64,000 bases of DNA, taken from positions 1 through 64,000 of the forward strand of contig NZ_RZNX01000007.1 in NCBI RefSeq assembly GCF_003994465.1. The letters run 5' to 3'. This document shows, in pieces, positions 54,651 to 63,510 of this stretch. Under the pieces are notes generated by a model that was given only the letters and a program-made list of their open reading frames with translations, ran no database searches and was not told the origin of the DNA. The position numbers were made by a program, and so were the translations under genes. Source of the DNA: Paenibacillus zeisoli. GTDB lineage: Bacteria > Bacillota > Bacilli > Paenibacillales > Paenibacillaceae. The stretch's first letter is position 1. Every line of letters begins with the position of its first letter.

Positions 54651-56023
54651 TGCACGCTATCCGCAGCATCGTGGGCAAAGGCCGTCTTGATAATGCCGAG
54701 CCGATGCTCAAAGCTGATATCACACAAATAAGGCTGCTGCGGCTTACTCAGCCCGTCCAGAGCGCTGTGATCCTGCATCCAGTCCTCACGGGAGATCGGC
54801 TCGTAGCTCGTGTCACCCCAGGCATCAAGCAATTGGGGCGCATACAGGCGCTTGCCTGCTGGAAGATTCCCTTGTTCAAGAAGCTCTGTCCCCTCTAATC
54901 CGGTGGACAGGGCTTCTTCTTTGTTCGGCGTGAAGAGCCCCGGCCAATAATCGGCCCTTGAGCCGGTATGGGGAATACGCGAAGCGAAGGCTTCCGTCCC
55001 ACTGCGCAGGGAGGTTAAGCCGAAGAGCAGGGCATACAAGCTTTTTCCGAAAGTGATTCGTGCATTCAGGCTTGAGAAATCCCCAAGAATCCGGCCCGCA
55101 AGCCGGGGGATTCGGCCTTCTGGACACCGTGACTCAAAGCTGGATCGTTCCCCGCTGGGTGTAATCATCGCATCTTCCTCATCAAGCAAGGGGAAAATAA
55201 TCTGATTAAGCCCTGCCCAGCTGTGAAGGTGGAAATTGGCTTTGTCCGTCACCCGGTTCTGGAAGTAGGGGTGTCTAACGACCCTTGTCTCAATATAATT
55301 CTGTTCATTGATGATCAGTCCAACAGCAAGCAGGGCGCTGCCGCGTTCCAGCCAGAAGCGTTCCCAGAAAGGCTGCATGAAGCGGGAGACGTGGAAATGG
55401 GGCAGCAGGTAAAAGAGACTTGAGCCAACCTCGCGGCTCTTCATATACAGTAGAAGCTGTGGATATGCGTCCTGAAAAATAAGCGCGTTGCACCTTTCCA
55501 GGAACCGGTACGTGTTCTCCTTGCTGGCTTCGCTGAGCAGAGGGTACATTTGTCCGCCTCGTAGATCACTCATATTCCAGCCCGCGTTGCGGGACACCAT
55601 ATGAGCCAGGAAGGACCAATGAAGCTCGGGATACGCCTGGTAACATTTAAGGTAGGCTTCCGTCCTTGTCAGGTTGCTGACATTGCTGCGGCTGACCGCA
55701 TCCTCAATCTCTCGGATAATGACTTCGTCGGCTGAGCTAAGTCCATCAGGGAATTGGGACGCAGCAAGATGCTCGTCTAAATTTCTGCCTTGGCTGCTGC
55801 GGCGCAGCAGGTCCTCGATTTCAGTATAGACGGTTCGGGCAGAAGCCTCATTCCAATCCAGGCTCACCCGCTCTTCGCGAAGACGTGAGGAAGCTGCAAT
55901 TCCCGCCGTCTTGCTCTTCACGACCTCACTCACCATGGAAGGCAATGAGAACAGCATTTCTTTGAGTACAGCACCAAGGCCGGGGGATTTGGGTCCATCT
56001 GGTTGAAGAGGCTCGCTCATCAT
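54647..56023 (-). CDS. DUF2515 protein (YppC-like)
   Basis: 458 aa soluble protein. The conserved core is NVSNLTRTEAYLKCYQAYPE (shortened), WSFLAHMVSRNAGWNMSDL, LIFQDAYPQLLLYM and FHVSRFMQPFWERFWLER. No enzyme motif is known. Tail-to-tail with the flippase gene with a 4-base overlap. Confidence 0.85.
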   Translation of the reverse strand: MMSEPLQPDGPKSPGLGAVLKEMLFSLPSMVSEVVKSKTAGIAASSRLREERVSLDWNEASARTVYTEIEDLLRRSSQGRNLDEHLAASQFPDGLSSADEVIIREIEDAVSRSNVSNLTRTEAYLKCYQAYPELHWSFLAHMVSRNAGWNMSDLRGGQMYPLLSEASKENTYRFLERCNALIFQDAYPQLLLYMKSREVGSSLFYLLPHFHVSRFMQPFWERFWLERGSALLAVGLIINEQNYIETRVVRHPYFQNRVTDKANFHLHSWAGLNQIIFPLLDEEDAMITPSGERSSFESRCPEGRIPRLAGRILGDFSSLNARITFGKSLYALLFGLTSLRSGTEAFASRIPHTGSRADYWPGLFTPNKEEALSTGLEGTELLEQGNLPAGKRLYAPQLLDAWGDTSYEPISREDWMQDHSALDGLSKPQQPYLCDISFEHRLGIIKTAFAHDAADSVH

Positions 56024-56129
56024 AATTCCTCTCTTTCGTCAAAAAGAAGATTTTAGTTCAATTATGGCCTAAAAGTTTGACTTCCACTCTTCATTTTGAT
56101 TGACTAAGAGAGATAACTAGAGGAAAGGA

Positions 56130-56504
56130 ATGAAGCTCATGAAAGAAGTAACATCTGCAGGTGCGTTCACGGTTGAAACACAGTCCAGTAATTTGGTCGT
56201 CGCCGTCTTCAAAGCTGAATGGTGTGGAGATTGCAAATTTATCGATCCGTTCATGCCTGAAGTTGAGGAGAAATACGGGGATCGCCTCACGTTCCTTCAA
56301 GTGGATGTAGACAAGGTTGGAGACGTAAGCCAAGAGCAGAACATCCTGGGTATTCCGAGCTTCGTTGCCTATACCGATGGACGCGAACTGGTCCGATTCG
56401 TCAACAAAGCACGTAAATCCCGCGAAGAAATTGAAGACTTCCTGAACAAAGCCATTGATGTATACCGTACACTCCACGATACAGCGGAACGTAAGGAAAA
56501 TTAA
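56130..56504 (+). CDS. Thioredoxin-family protein (CGDC)
   Basis: 124 aa. Thioredoxin fold with redox motif Cys32-Gly-Asp-Cys35 in AEWCGDCKF and cis-Pro in LGIPSFVAY. CGDC replaces the usual CGPC, as in a known subgroup of Bacillus thioredoxin-like proteins. AGAGG lies 6 bases before ATG 56130; ATG 56139 is an alternative. Confidence 0.9.
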   Translation: MKLMKEVTSAGAFTVETQSSNLVVAVFKAEWCGDCKFIDPFMPEVEEKYGDRLTFLQVDVDKVGDVSQEQNILGIPSFVAYTDGRELVRFVNKARKSREEIEDFLNKAIDVYRTLHDTAERKEN

Positions 56505-56572
56505 AAGCAATAATCAAAGTCACAGGCGTCATCCTTAAAAGGGGTGGCGCCGTCCTTATGATTTGAACATTT

Positions 56573-56586
56573 TGTCACAAGTGACT
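56573..56586. promoter_or_regulatory. Candidate operator upstream of ctaA
   Basis: Inverted repeat GTCAC-AA-GTGAC within TTTTGTCACAAGTGACTTA, about 25 bases before a TATAAT box at about 56611. ResD or Rex type redox control would fit a haem A gene, but the match is not specific. Confidence 0.3.
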
Positions 56587-56672
56587 TATGTTATGTACAT
56601 ACCCATCGGTTATAATGAAAGAGCCGATCCGAATGGCTCAAATTAAATTAATATATAGCAGGTGAGGAAATC

Positions 56673-57602
56673 TTGAATACCAAACGTCTAAAATGGCTCA
56701 GTTATGCCTCAAGCTTTGTGATGCTGATGGCTACTCTGGGCGGTACCGCAGTAACGAAGCTCGATGCGGGCCTTGGCTGCGGCCGTGAATGGCCGCTGTG
56801 TAACGGCAAGTTCGTACCCGCTCATACGCTGTCTTCGCTGATTGAATGGTCGCACAGAGCGGTAAGCGGGGCCGCGGGACTTTTTGCCCTGGCTGCATTC
56901 GTTGCTTTTATGCTTTACCGCAAGGAACGGCGTGACTTGAAGCTGTACGCTCTGTTTGCCTTGATCTTTGTTATCGTACAAGCGATCATGGGTGCTTTTG
57001 CGGTTGTGTTCTCTCAATCTTCTGCCGTTATGGCTCTTCATTTCGGGTTCTCCCTGATTGCTTTTGCCAGCTCCTTGATGCTTGCTCTCGGCATGCGGGA
57101 GCAGGAACGGGAAGAGGCCAATATGCCTAAGCTTCCATCGGGCCGCGTAACCAAGGCATTTCGCAACCTGGTGTGGTTCGCCACGTGTTATACTTACATC
57201 GTTGTCTATTTAGGCGCTTATGTCAGTCATACGAATTCAGCCGGGGGCTGCAGCGGCTGGCCGCTGTGTAACGGAGAAGTAATTCCCGAGCTCACGGGCG
57301 GTGTAGCTATCGCGTTCATTCACCGTCTGGGCGCGATGACCCTGTTCATCGTGATCGGGATTCTGGGTCACTTTGCCTACCGGAAGCATCCAGGTAACAA
57401 GGAGATCAGATCGCTTGGCGTAGCGGCAACCGTGCTCGTTATCGTTCAAATTTTCACAGGTGCTTTTCTCGTCTTGAACCTTACGAATCCGCGTATGTAT
57501 ATCTTCGCCTCCTTGTCACACATTTTCGTGCTGGCGTGTCTATTCGGCGTACTGAGCTACACTAGCGTCAGAACCTGGCTGCTCAGCAGAACGAAGGCAT
57601 AA
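56673..57602 (+). CDS. ctaA: Haem A synthase
   Basis: 309 aa, TTG start after GGTGAGG. Eight spans in two similar halves: GCGREWPLCNG and GCSGWPLCNG each carry the paired-Cys loop, with haem His residues in IEWSHRAVSG, ALHFGFSL, FIHRLGAM and SLSHIFVL. Oxidises the haem O methyl group to give haem A for cytochrome oxidase. Separated from ctaB by about 15 kb. Confidence 0.95.
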   Translation: MNTKRLKWLSYASSFVMLMATLGGTAVTKLDAGLGCGREWPLCNGKFVPAHTLSSLIEWSHRAVSGAAGLFALAAFVAFMLYRKERRDLKLYALFALIFVIVQAIMGAFAVVFSQSSAVMALHFGFSLIAFASSLMLALGMREQEREEANMPKLPSGRVTKAFRNLVWFATCYTYIVVYLGAYVSHTNSAGGCSGWPLCNGEVIPELTGGVAIAFIHRLGAMTLFIVIGILGHFAYRKHPGNKEIRSLGVAATVLVIVQIFTGAFLVLNLTNPRMYIFASLSHIFVLACLFGVLSYTSVRTWLLSRTKA

Positions 57603-57675
57603 CGGATATACGAAGACAGACGGATAAGCTGTAAATAATCTATAGCAACTCAAGTAAAGTAATATGCCTTGACCC

Positions 57676-57702
57676 AAAGCTCCGCATTGCTGCGGGGCTT
57701 TA
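57676..57702 (+). terminator. Terminator of ctaA
   Basis: AAAGC-CCGCA / TGCGG-GCTTT stem with TTGC loop. Confidence 0.7.
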
Positions 57703-57753
57703 CATAAGTTTAGGAGCAGGAGAATCGCTTTAATTATTAGAGGAGGTATCGTT

Positions 57754-59520
57754 ATGGGGTACAGGAACTTAAGGCAGTGGATTGAGGCTCTTCGCAAGGA
57801 CAAGCAGCTGGCCGTGGTGGACGTGCCGGTTGATCCTTATCTGGAGCTTGCCGAAATTCATCGGCGGGTAATTGAAGAGGGAGGACCAGCCCTGCTGTTC
57901 ACTAATGTAAAAGGAACGCCCTTCCCGGTCGTGACCAACCTGTTTGGTACTCCGCGCCGTGTAGAGATGGCATTTGGACCGAGACCAGAGGAACTAGCGA
58001 ATCGTCTGGTTGGGGCGATGACCACCCTGCTGCCACCAACTCCCAAAGCGTTGTGGAATGAGCGCGGACTAATTCGGGAAGTGTTAAAGGTAGGTATGAA
58101 AACGGTACCCAAGGGAGAAGCTCCGATTCTGCAGGTATGCCGTACGGACCGCCCGCTTGCCGATCTTCCGAAAGTAACGAGCTGGCAGGAAGACGGAGGG
58201 CCGTTCGTGACCCTGCCACTGGTATATACCGAGAATCCGATTCAGACCAAGGACAATAATCTGGGCATGTACCGGATTCAGGTCTACGATGATCAGACTA
58301 CAGGGGTTCACTGGCAGATCCAGAAAGGCGGCGGGTTCCACTACCATGAAGCGGAGAAGCGCGGCGAGGCACTCCCGGTGTCGGTCTTCCTCGGCGGCCC
58401 TCCAGCCCTGATAGCTGGTGCGATCGCACCAGTACCGGAGCATGTATCGGAGCTGCTAGTGACCTCCTTCATTCTTGGGGAAAAGCTGCCTATGGCAGTC
58501 AATCCGATGGGCGGACACCGGATTCCGGCTGAAGCTGAGTTTGCGATCCAGGGCTTCGTCCCTCCGCATGAGCGGCGCCTTGAAGGTCCGTTCGGTGACC
58601 ACTTCGGCTACTATTCTCTTCAGCATGAGTTCCCGGTGCTTAAGGTCAGCCATATGTGGCACCGTAAGGATGCCATCTATCCCGCTACAATCGTAGGGAA
58701 GCCTCGCCAGGAGGATTACTATATCGGTGACTTCCTGCAAAAACTGCTGTCGCCGGCCTTCCCTGTCGTTATGCCAAGTGTCCGGTCTCTGTGGACCTAT
58801 TCCGAGAGCGGCTTCCACGCGCTGGCCTCGGCAGTCGTCCGGGAGAGCTACTCCCGGGAAGCCTTGGTTGCTGGCTTCCGTATTCTCGGTGAAGGCCAGC
58901 TGTCCTTGACCAAATTCTTAATGCTTACGAATGTCTCTGTTGATTTGGCGGACATCAAGATCACGCTGAAGACGATCTTGGAACGCTTCAATCCGCAGAC
59001 GGACTTATTCATATTTAATAAAACTTCCAATGATACGCTAGACTATACGGGCCTTAAACTGAATCACGGCAGCAAAGCGATTCTCATCGGTGTAGGTGAT
59101 CCGGTTCGTGAGCTCCCGCGCGAATATAGTGAAGGCGAAATAGCCGAAATCGATCAGATTGCCGTGTTCCACGATGGATGTCTTGTAGTATCTGGTGCTG
59201 CATATGAACAGGAACCGGAGCTTCCGGTCCGGCTGCTTGCCCGGCTCAGGGAGAAGGGAACGGCCTGGCCGCTTGTTGTTCTAGTTGATCACGCCCGGGA
59301 AGTGGCGAAGGACTCTAACGCATTTACTTGGACCGTGTTCACCCGGTTCAATCCGGCTTCGGATATCTATGCGGATGCGGAAATCCGTCAGCATCACTTG
59401 GCCTACAGCCTGCCTATTGTAATTGATGCTCGGATGAAGCCAGGTTATCCGGATGAGCTGTTCCCTAGGGAAGATATTGTGAAGCTGGTGGATCAGCGCT
59501 GGAAGAGTTATTTTGCATAA
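57754..59520 (+). CDS. UbiD-family decarboxylase
   Basis: 588 aa, GAGGAGG upstream. UbiD enzymes use prenylated FMN to decarboxylate aromatic or unsaturated acids. Family core seen in DNNLGMYRIQVYDDQTTGVHWQ (shortened), PEHVSELLVTSFILG, RLEGPFGDHFGYYS with the conserved Glu region, and TIVGKPRQEDYYIG. No UbiX partner gene is in the window. Substrate cannot be read; a metabolite of quinone or aromatic catabolism is possible. Confidence 0.92.
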   Translation: MGYRNLRQWIEALRKDKQLAVVDVPVDPYLELAEIHRRVIEEGGPALLFTNVKGTPFPVVTNLFGTPRRVEMAFGPRPEELANRLVGAMTTLLPPTPKALWNERGLIREVLKVGMKTVPKGEAPILQVCRTDRPLADLPKVTSWQEDGGPFVTLPLVYTENPIQTKDNNLGMYRIQVYDDQTTGVHWQIQKGGGFHYHEAEKRGEALPVSVFLGGPPALIAGAIAPVPEHVSELLVTSFILGEKLPMAVNPMGGHRIPAEAEFAIQGFVPPHERRLEGPFGDHFGYYSLQHEFPVLKVSHMWHRKDAIYPATIVGKPRQEDYYIGDFLQKLLSPAFPVVMPSVRSLWTYSESGFHALASAVVRESYSREALVAGFRILGEGQLSLTKFLMLTNVSVDLADIKITLKTILERFNPQTDLFIFNKTSNDTLDYTGLKLNHGSKAILIGVGDPVRELPREYSEGEIAEIDQIAVFHDGCLVVSGAAYEQEPELPVRLLARLREKGTAWPLVVLVDHAREVAKDSNAFTWTVFTRFNPASDIYADAEIRQHHLAYSLPIVIDARMKPGYPDELFPREDIVKLVDQRWKSYFA

Positions 59521-59547
59521 AAAGTAGAACAAGGAAGGAGGGATCCT

Positions 59548-60279
59548 ATGCTGCGCAGCCTCCTGGGAGAACCGCCCCGGAAGAATGAAGGACTGTTCGC
59601 GGACACGCTTGAAGCTATGACACGTACGGCTAGGCTGTTCCAGCAGGCCATGGACAAGCATCATGATCAGAAGCAGGATTACTTCAAGCTGCAGGTATGG
59701 ACGTATGGTCTGATCTCATCGATTGATGAACTGGAACAGTGTACCTATGCGGCAGCCTTTTTCCGCAAGAGAGTGCACACCAGGTTTATGGACGATATGG
59801 GTCCTGACGAGAAGGGGGACTATGCCCGCTATGTGTATTTTTACAAAGACGGCTTCATTCGGGTCTTCTCCCTGCTGGATAAGCTGGGCACCCTTCTTAA
59901 CGAGCTGTATGAACTGAATACGGCCAAAGTTAAGCCGCATTACTCCTATTTCACGGTGCTCCGGCAGTTACATGATCTGAAAGTGCATAGTGATCTTGGG
60001 AACAAGCTGTTGTCCATTCATGAGCAGCGCAAGGATTATATCTCACGCCTGCGCCGGAGGCGGAATATGGAGATCCATTACATGAATGCGGAGCTGCAGG
60101 ATGATCTGTGGCACAAGCATCAGGCCATGCAGGGCAGGCTCGAACTGGAGAACCTGGATGAGTATCTGGCAGACCTGACACAAAGCTACCAGGTGGTGTT
60201 GGAATCGCTTCATGTGGCCTTTGAATATACCAACTTTTATATAAGCAACCAATCAAATCGGAATAATATGCAAAAATGA
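59548..60279 (+). CDS. Cthe_2314-type HEPN-domain protein
   Basis: 243 aa all-helical protein. HEPN RxxxxH motif Arg172-NMEI-His177 in RRRRNMEIHYMN, preceded by a long helix pair. HEPN domains are often RNases in toxin or defence systems, but this family is usually found as a lone housekeeping gene and has no antitoxin here. Starts 28 bases after the ubiD stop with AAGGAGG, so likely co-transcribed. Confidence 0.75.
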   Translation: MLRSLLGEPPRKNEGLFADTLEAMTRTARLFQQAMDKHHDQKQDYFKLQVWTYGLISSIDELEQCTYAAAFFRKRVHTRFMDDMGPDEKGDYARYVYFYKDGFIRVFSLLDKLGTLLNELYELNTAKVKPHYSYFTVLRQLHDLKVHSDLGNKLLSIHEQRKDYISRLRRRRNMEIHYMNAELQDDLWHKHQAMQGRLELENLDEYLADLTQSYQVVLESLHVAFEYTNFYISNQSNRNNMQK

Positions 60280-60290
60280 ATAAATTGTCT

Positions 60291-60319
60291 TTGACAAACG
60301 GTATAAAAGCCACTATACT
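60291..60319 (+). promoter_or_regulatory. Sigma-A promoter of metNIQ
   Basis: TTGACA and TATACT with exactly 17 bases between, about 50 bases before the SAM riboswitch. Confidence 0.85.
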
Positions 60320-60370
60320 GGGAATCAGTTTCAGAAAAGATTTCAATTAACGAATGAAAAATTTCATATT

Positions 60371-60530
60371 TCTTATCAAGAGTGGCGGAGGGACAGGCCC
60401 GATGAAGCCCGGCAACCGATTTGTGCATAATTCGATTAAATTCAGGCAGGACCTGATGAATTGTGCTGAATGACATGGTGCTAAATCCTTCAGAAGTGTA
60501 GCTTGCTACAATTCTGGCAGATGAGAAGGC
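60371..60530 (+). promoter_or_regulatory. SAM-I riboswitch (S-box)
   Basis: Diagnostic S-box words: TTATCAAGAGTGGCGGAGGG, ACAGGCCCGATGAAGCCCGG, CAACC, then GGTGCTAAATCCTTCAG and GGCAGATGAGAAGG. It binds S-adenosylmethionine and stops transcription of the methionine transporter when SAM is plentiful. Confidence 0.96.
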
Positions 60531-60544
60531 AAAGTCTCAATTAC

Positions 60545-60577
60545 GAGAGCCCTACAATTCTGCTGAGGGCTCTTTTC
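60545..60577 (+). terminator. SAM-riboswitch terminator
   Basis: AGAGCCCT / AGGGCTCT stem followed by TTTT. Upstream CTACAATTCTGGCAG shares bases with the loop CTACAATTCTGCTG, as expected of switching strands. Confidence 0.88.
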
Positions 60578-60605
60578 GTTTGTGATATAGAGGAGGATCG
60601 AAGCT

Positions 60606-61622
60606 TTGATTGAGCTAAAACAATTGACTAAGAAGTACGGAACGAAGAAGAAGTCCACGACTGCGTTATCGGAGATAGATCTCCAGGTTGGGAAGGGTGA
60701 AATCTTCGGCGTCATCGGTCATTCGGGGGCAGGGAAGAGTACGCTGATCCGCTGTATTAACCTGCTGGAACGCCCTACTTCAGGCGAAGTATGGGTGAAT
60801 GGAGTTAACCTGACCGCACTCGGCAAAGGGGATCTTCAGAAGCATCGCCGCAAAATCGGCATGATCTTTCAGCACTTTAATCTCCTGTCATCTGCTACCG
60901 TATATGACAATATCGCTTTTCCGCTCACGTTGACGAACACGCCCAAGGCGGACATTAAGAAGAAGGTCAGTGATCTGCTCGCTCTGGTCGGACTAGAGGA
61001 TCATAAGAACAAGTATCCAGCTCAGCTGTCGGGCGGTCAGAAGCAGCGGGTAGGCATCGCAAGAGCATTGGCCAGTGACCCGGATGTACTGCTCTGTGAT
61101 GAAGCCACTTCGGCGCTCGATCCGCAGACCACAGATTCCATTCTTAGATTGCTGCTGGATATTAACAAGAAGTTTAATCTTACCATTATGCTGATTACTC
61201 ACGAAATGCACGTGATTCAAAGTGTGTGTGACCGGGTTGCGGTCATTCATGCGGGCGGTATCGTGGAAGAGGGCCCTGTTACCGAGGTATTCCTGAAGCC
61301 GAAGCATCAGGTGACCCGGGAATTCATCAACCGGGAGACAACGGGTGCGGATGCACTCAAGCTGGCGTTATCTACGACGAACTCCGAATCTTCCAAGCAG
61401 GTGAAGATCACCTTCCTTGGAGCTCAGACGTATGACTCTCTGCTCTCGCAAATTGTGCGTGAGACAGGCGTGAATTTTGCAATTCTTCAAGGAACTATAT
61501 CTACGATCAAGGACATGCCATATGGCCAACTCCTAGTCTCTTTTGAAGGGGAAGCTTCAAATATTAACCGGACAATCACCCTGCTGAAAGAACGGAATCT
61601 AGATGTGGAGGTGATGAACTGA
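60606..61622 (+). CDS. metN: Methionine ABC transporter ATPase
   Basis: 338 aa, TTG start after GAGGAGG. Walker A GHSGAGKST, signature LSGGQKQR, Walker B VLLCDEATSALD and switch His in LITHEMHV. The C-terminal NIL regulatory domain (about 260-338, VKITFLGAQTYDSLLSQI) binds methionine. Its stop overlaps the metI start by one base. Controlled by the S-box upstream. Confidence 0.97.
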   Translation: MIELKQLTKKYGTKKKSTTALSEIDLQVGKGEIFGVIGHSGAGKSTLIRCINLLERPTSGEVWVNGVNLTALGKGDLQKHRRKIGMIFQHFNLLSSATVYDNIAFPLTLTNTPKADIKKKVSDLLALVGLEDHKNKYPAQLSGGQKQRVGIARALASDPDVLLCDEATSALDPQTTDSILRLLLDINKKFNLTIMLITHEMHVIQSVCDRVAVIHAGGIVEEGPVTEVFLKPKHQVTREFINRETTGADALKLALSTTNSESSKQVKITFLGAQTYDSLLSQIVRETGVNFAILQGTISTIKDMPYGQLLVSFEGEASNINRTITLLKERNLDVEVMN

Positions 61623-62290
61623 TGTGGGGACTTGATTTCTCAATGGTTGACTGGGAAGAGATGAGTCAAGCTGCAATCGATACACTCAAGATGCTTGGCG
61701 CATCAGCACTACTAACTTTTATTATCGGCCTTCCGCTTGGTGTACTTCTGTTCATCACAGCCCGATCCAATTCGGCTCTGCTCAGATTCATATACAGAAT
61801 TCTTTCGTTCATCGTTAATATTCTGCGCTCCGTACCTTTTGTTATTCTTATTGTGGCGTTGATTCCGATTACCCGTGCTATCTTTGGTGTATCCATTGGG
61901 GTAGAGGGAACCATTCCTCCGCTGGTGATCGGGGCAGCTCCTTTCTTCGCGAGGCTCGTAGAGACAGCGCTTCGTGAGGTGGACCGTGGTGTGATTGAGG
62001 CAGCTACCTCAATGGGAGCATCTACATTCCAGATTATCCGCAAGGTTCTGCTGCCAGAATCGATGCCGGGCCTAATCGCCGGAATGACCATAACGGTTGT
62101 CACACTGGTCTCTTATACGGCAATGGCGGGTATGGTCGGCGGCGGCGGTCTTGGGGACTTGGCTATCCGCTATGGATATCAGCGGTATGAGAAGGAAGTT
62201 ATGATCGTGGCGGTTATTCTGATGATCGTACTCGTTCAGCTGCTTCAAATGATTGGCGACCGTCTGGTTGCACATTTTACAAGGAAATAA
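61622..62290 (+). CDS. metI: Methionine ABC transporter permease
   Basis: 222 aa, five membrane spans. EAA coupling loop in EAATSMGASTFQIIRKVLLPESMPGLI (shortened: EAATSMGAS ... LPESMPG). Pairs with MetN; overlapping TGATG junction indicates coupled translation. Confidence 0.97.
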   Translation: MWGLDFSMVDWEEMSQAAIDTLKMLGASALLTFIIGLPLGVLLFITARSNSALLRFIYRILSFIVNILRSVPFVILIVALIPITRAIFGVSIGVEGTIPPLVIGAAPFFARLVETALREVDRGVIEAATSMGASTFQIIRKVLLPESMPGLIAGMTITVVTLVSYTAMAGMVGGGGLGDLAIRYGYQRYEKEVMIVAVILMIVLVQLLQMIGDRLVAHFTRK

Positions 62291-62349
62291 GGAAAGTCTA
62301 TATATACAAATCATCATCCTTATTCAAAAAACATATTGGAGGTCTGGAA

Positions 62350-63210
62350 ATGAAAAAATGGTCAACAGCTTTTCTACTACTCACACTCGTACTGGTACTT
62401 GCAGCTTGCGGCAGCAAACCACAAGAGACTAGCCAGGGATCTTCGGATACAAGCAGCAATGGTTCTGCTAAGACAGAAACAACAACGGAGCCAGTTAAGC
62501 TTGTCGTAGGGGCAACTGCGGTTCCTCATGCTGAGATTCTTAACTTCATCAAGCCTAAGTTGAAAGAAGAAGGCGTGGATCTGGAAGTTAAAGAATTCAC
62601 GGATTACGTTCTTCCAAATACTCAGTTATTCGAGAAACAATTGGATGCGAACTTCTTCCAGCACCAGCCGTACCTTGATGATCAGAACAAAAAGAATAAC
62701 TTCAATCTTGTAGGCGTTATTGGCGTTCACGTTGAGCCATTTGGTGCTTACTCCAAAAAGTACAAGACTAAAGAAGAAATTCCAAACGGCGCAAAAGTAG
62801 CTATTCCTAACGATGCTACCAACGGTGGGCGCGCACTTCTGCTTCTTGCTAAGAATGGCCTGATCACGCTGAAAGATGGCGTGGGAATCAATGCAACCGT
62901 GAAAGATATTGCGACCAATCCGAAGAACCTTGAGATCAAAGAACTTGAAGCTGCTATGCTGCCGCGTGTTCTTGACGAGGTGGATCTTGCCCTGATCAAT
63001 ACGAACTATGCGCTTGAAGCGAAGCTCGTTCCAACGAAAGACGCTCTCTTCATCGAAGATAAAGAATCACCTTACACCAACCTCTTGGTTGCTCGTCCGG
63101 ACAACAAGGATTCAGAAGCTATCCAGAAGCTGGCTAAAGCTCTCACATCCCCTGATGTGAAGAAGTTTATTGAAGACAAGTATCAGGGAGCAATTGTCCC
63201 AGCATTCTAA
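62350..63210 (+). CDS. metQ: Methionine-binding lipoprotein
   Basis: 286 aa, GGAGG upstream. Lipoprotein signal with lipobox LAAC, a Ser/Thr-rich linker (about 22-50), then the NlpA/MetQ fold: VGATAVPHAEILNFIKP, DANFFQHQPYLDDQN and IPNDATNGGRALLLL. Captures methionine outside the membrane for MetNI. The last eight codons are duplicated just downstream. Confidence 0.97.
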   Translation: MKKWSTAFLLLTLVLVLAACGSKPQETSQGSSDTSSNGSAKTETTTEPVKLVVGATAVPHAEILNFIKPKLKEEGVDLEVKEFTDYVLPNTQLFEKQLDANFFQHQPYLDDQNKKNNFNLVGVIGVHVEPFGAYSKKYKTKEEIPNGAKVAIPNDATNGGRALLLLAKNGLITLKDGVGINATVKDIATNPKNLEIKELEAAMLPRVLDEVDLALINTNYALEAKLVPTKDALFIEDKESPYTNLLVARPDNKDSEAIQKLAKALTSPDVKKFIEDKYQGAIVPAF

Positions 63211-63254
63211 GCTGAACAAATGCTCCAAGGAGCAATTGTTCCAGCATTTTAAGC
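63187..63254 (+). repeat. Duplicated 3' end of metQ
   Basis: 63187-63212 and 63229-63254 are 26-base copies with two differences: GGAGCAATTGT, C or T, then CCAGCATT, C or T, TAAGC. The second copy still reads AIVPAF-stop but is outside the gene. Confidence 0.9.
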
Positions 63255-63274
63255 AGTGAAATTGCCCTTATCCA

Positions 63275-63309
63275 AAAGCAGTTCCTCCTTTTGAGGAACT
63301 GCTTTTTTT
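63275..63309 (+). terminator. Terminator of metNIQ
   Basis: AAAGCAGTTCCTC / GAGGAACTGCTTT stem followed by T-run. Confidence 0.93.
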
Positions 63310-63316
63310 GTGCTGT

Positions 63317-63383
63317 TATATAAGATGAACTTAAGAATTTCACACGGCTAACTAACGTATAAGCCAATAGTTCAACTTATATA
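63317..63383. mobile_element. Dispersed hairpin element, copy 4 (core deleted)
   Basis: 67 bp with both ends kept: TATATAAG-TGAA-TTAAGAATT at the left and CACGGCTAACTAACGTA ... TTCAACTTATATA at the right. The left and right parts match the two ends of the 44459-44645 element. The hairpin core is missing, as in an internal-deletion derivative. Confidence 0.75.
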
Positions 63384-63510
63384 GCTGCTCTATACGCTGA
63401 ATGCAATTCAGGTTCGCTCATCAAGTTGTGAGGAATGAGTAAATCTTTTATACTTGTAGGGAAGATTAGTATGTGATAAGGTTGACGCCTTGTTGGGAGG
63501 GGAATCCGCT

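Noticed and set aside
59548-60279. HEPN toxin-antitoxin or defence module
   Set aside because: No MNT, antitoxin, nuclease or other defence gene is adjacent; the neighbours are a UbiD enzyme and the methionine transporter.
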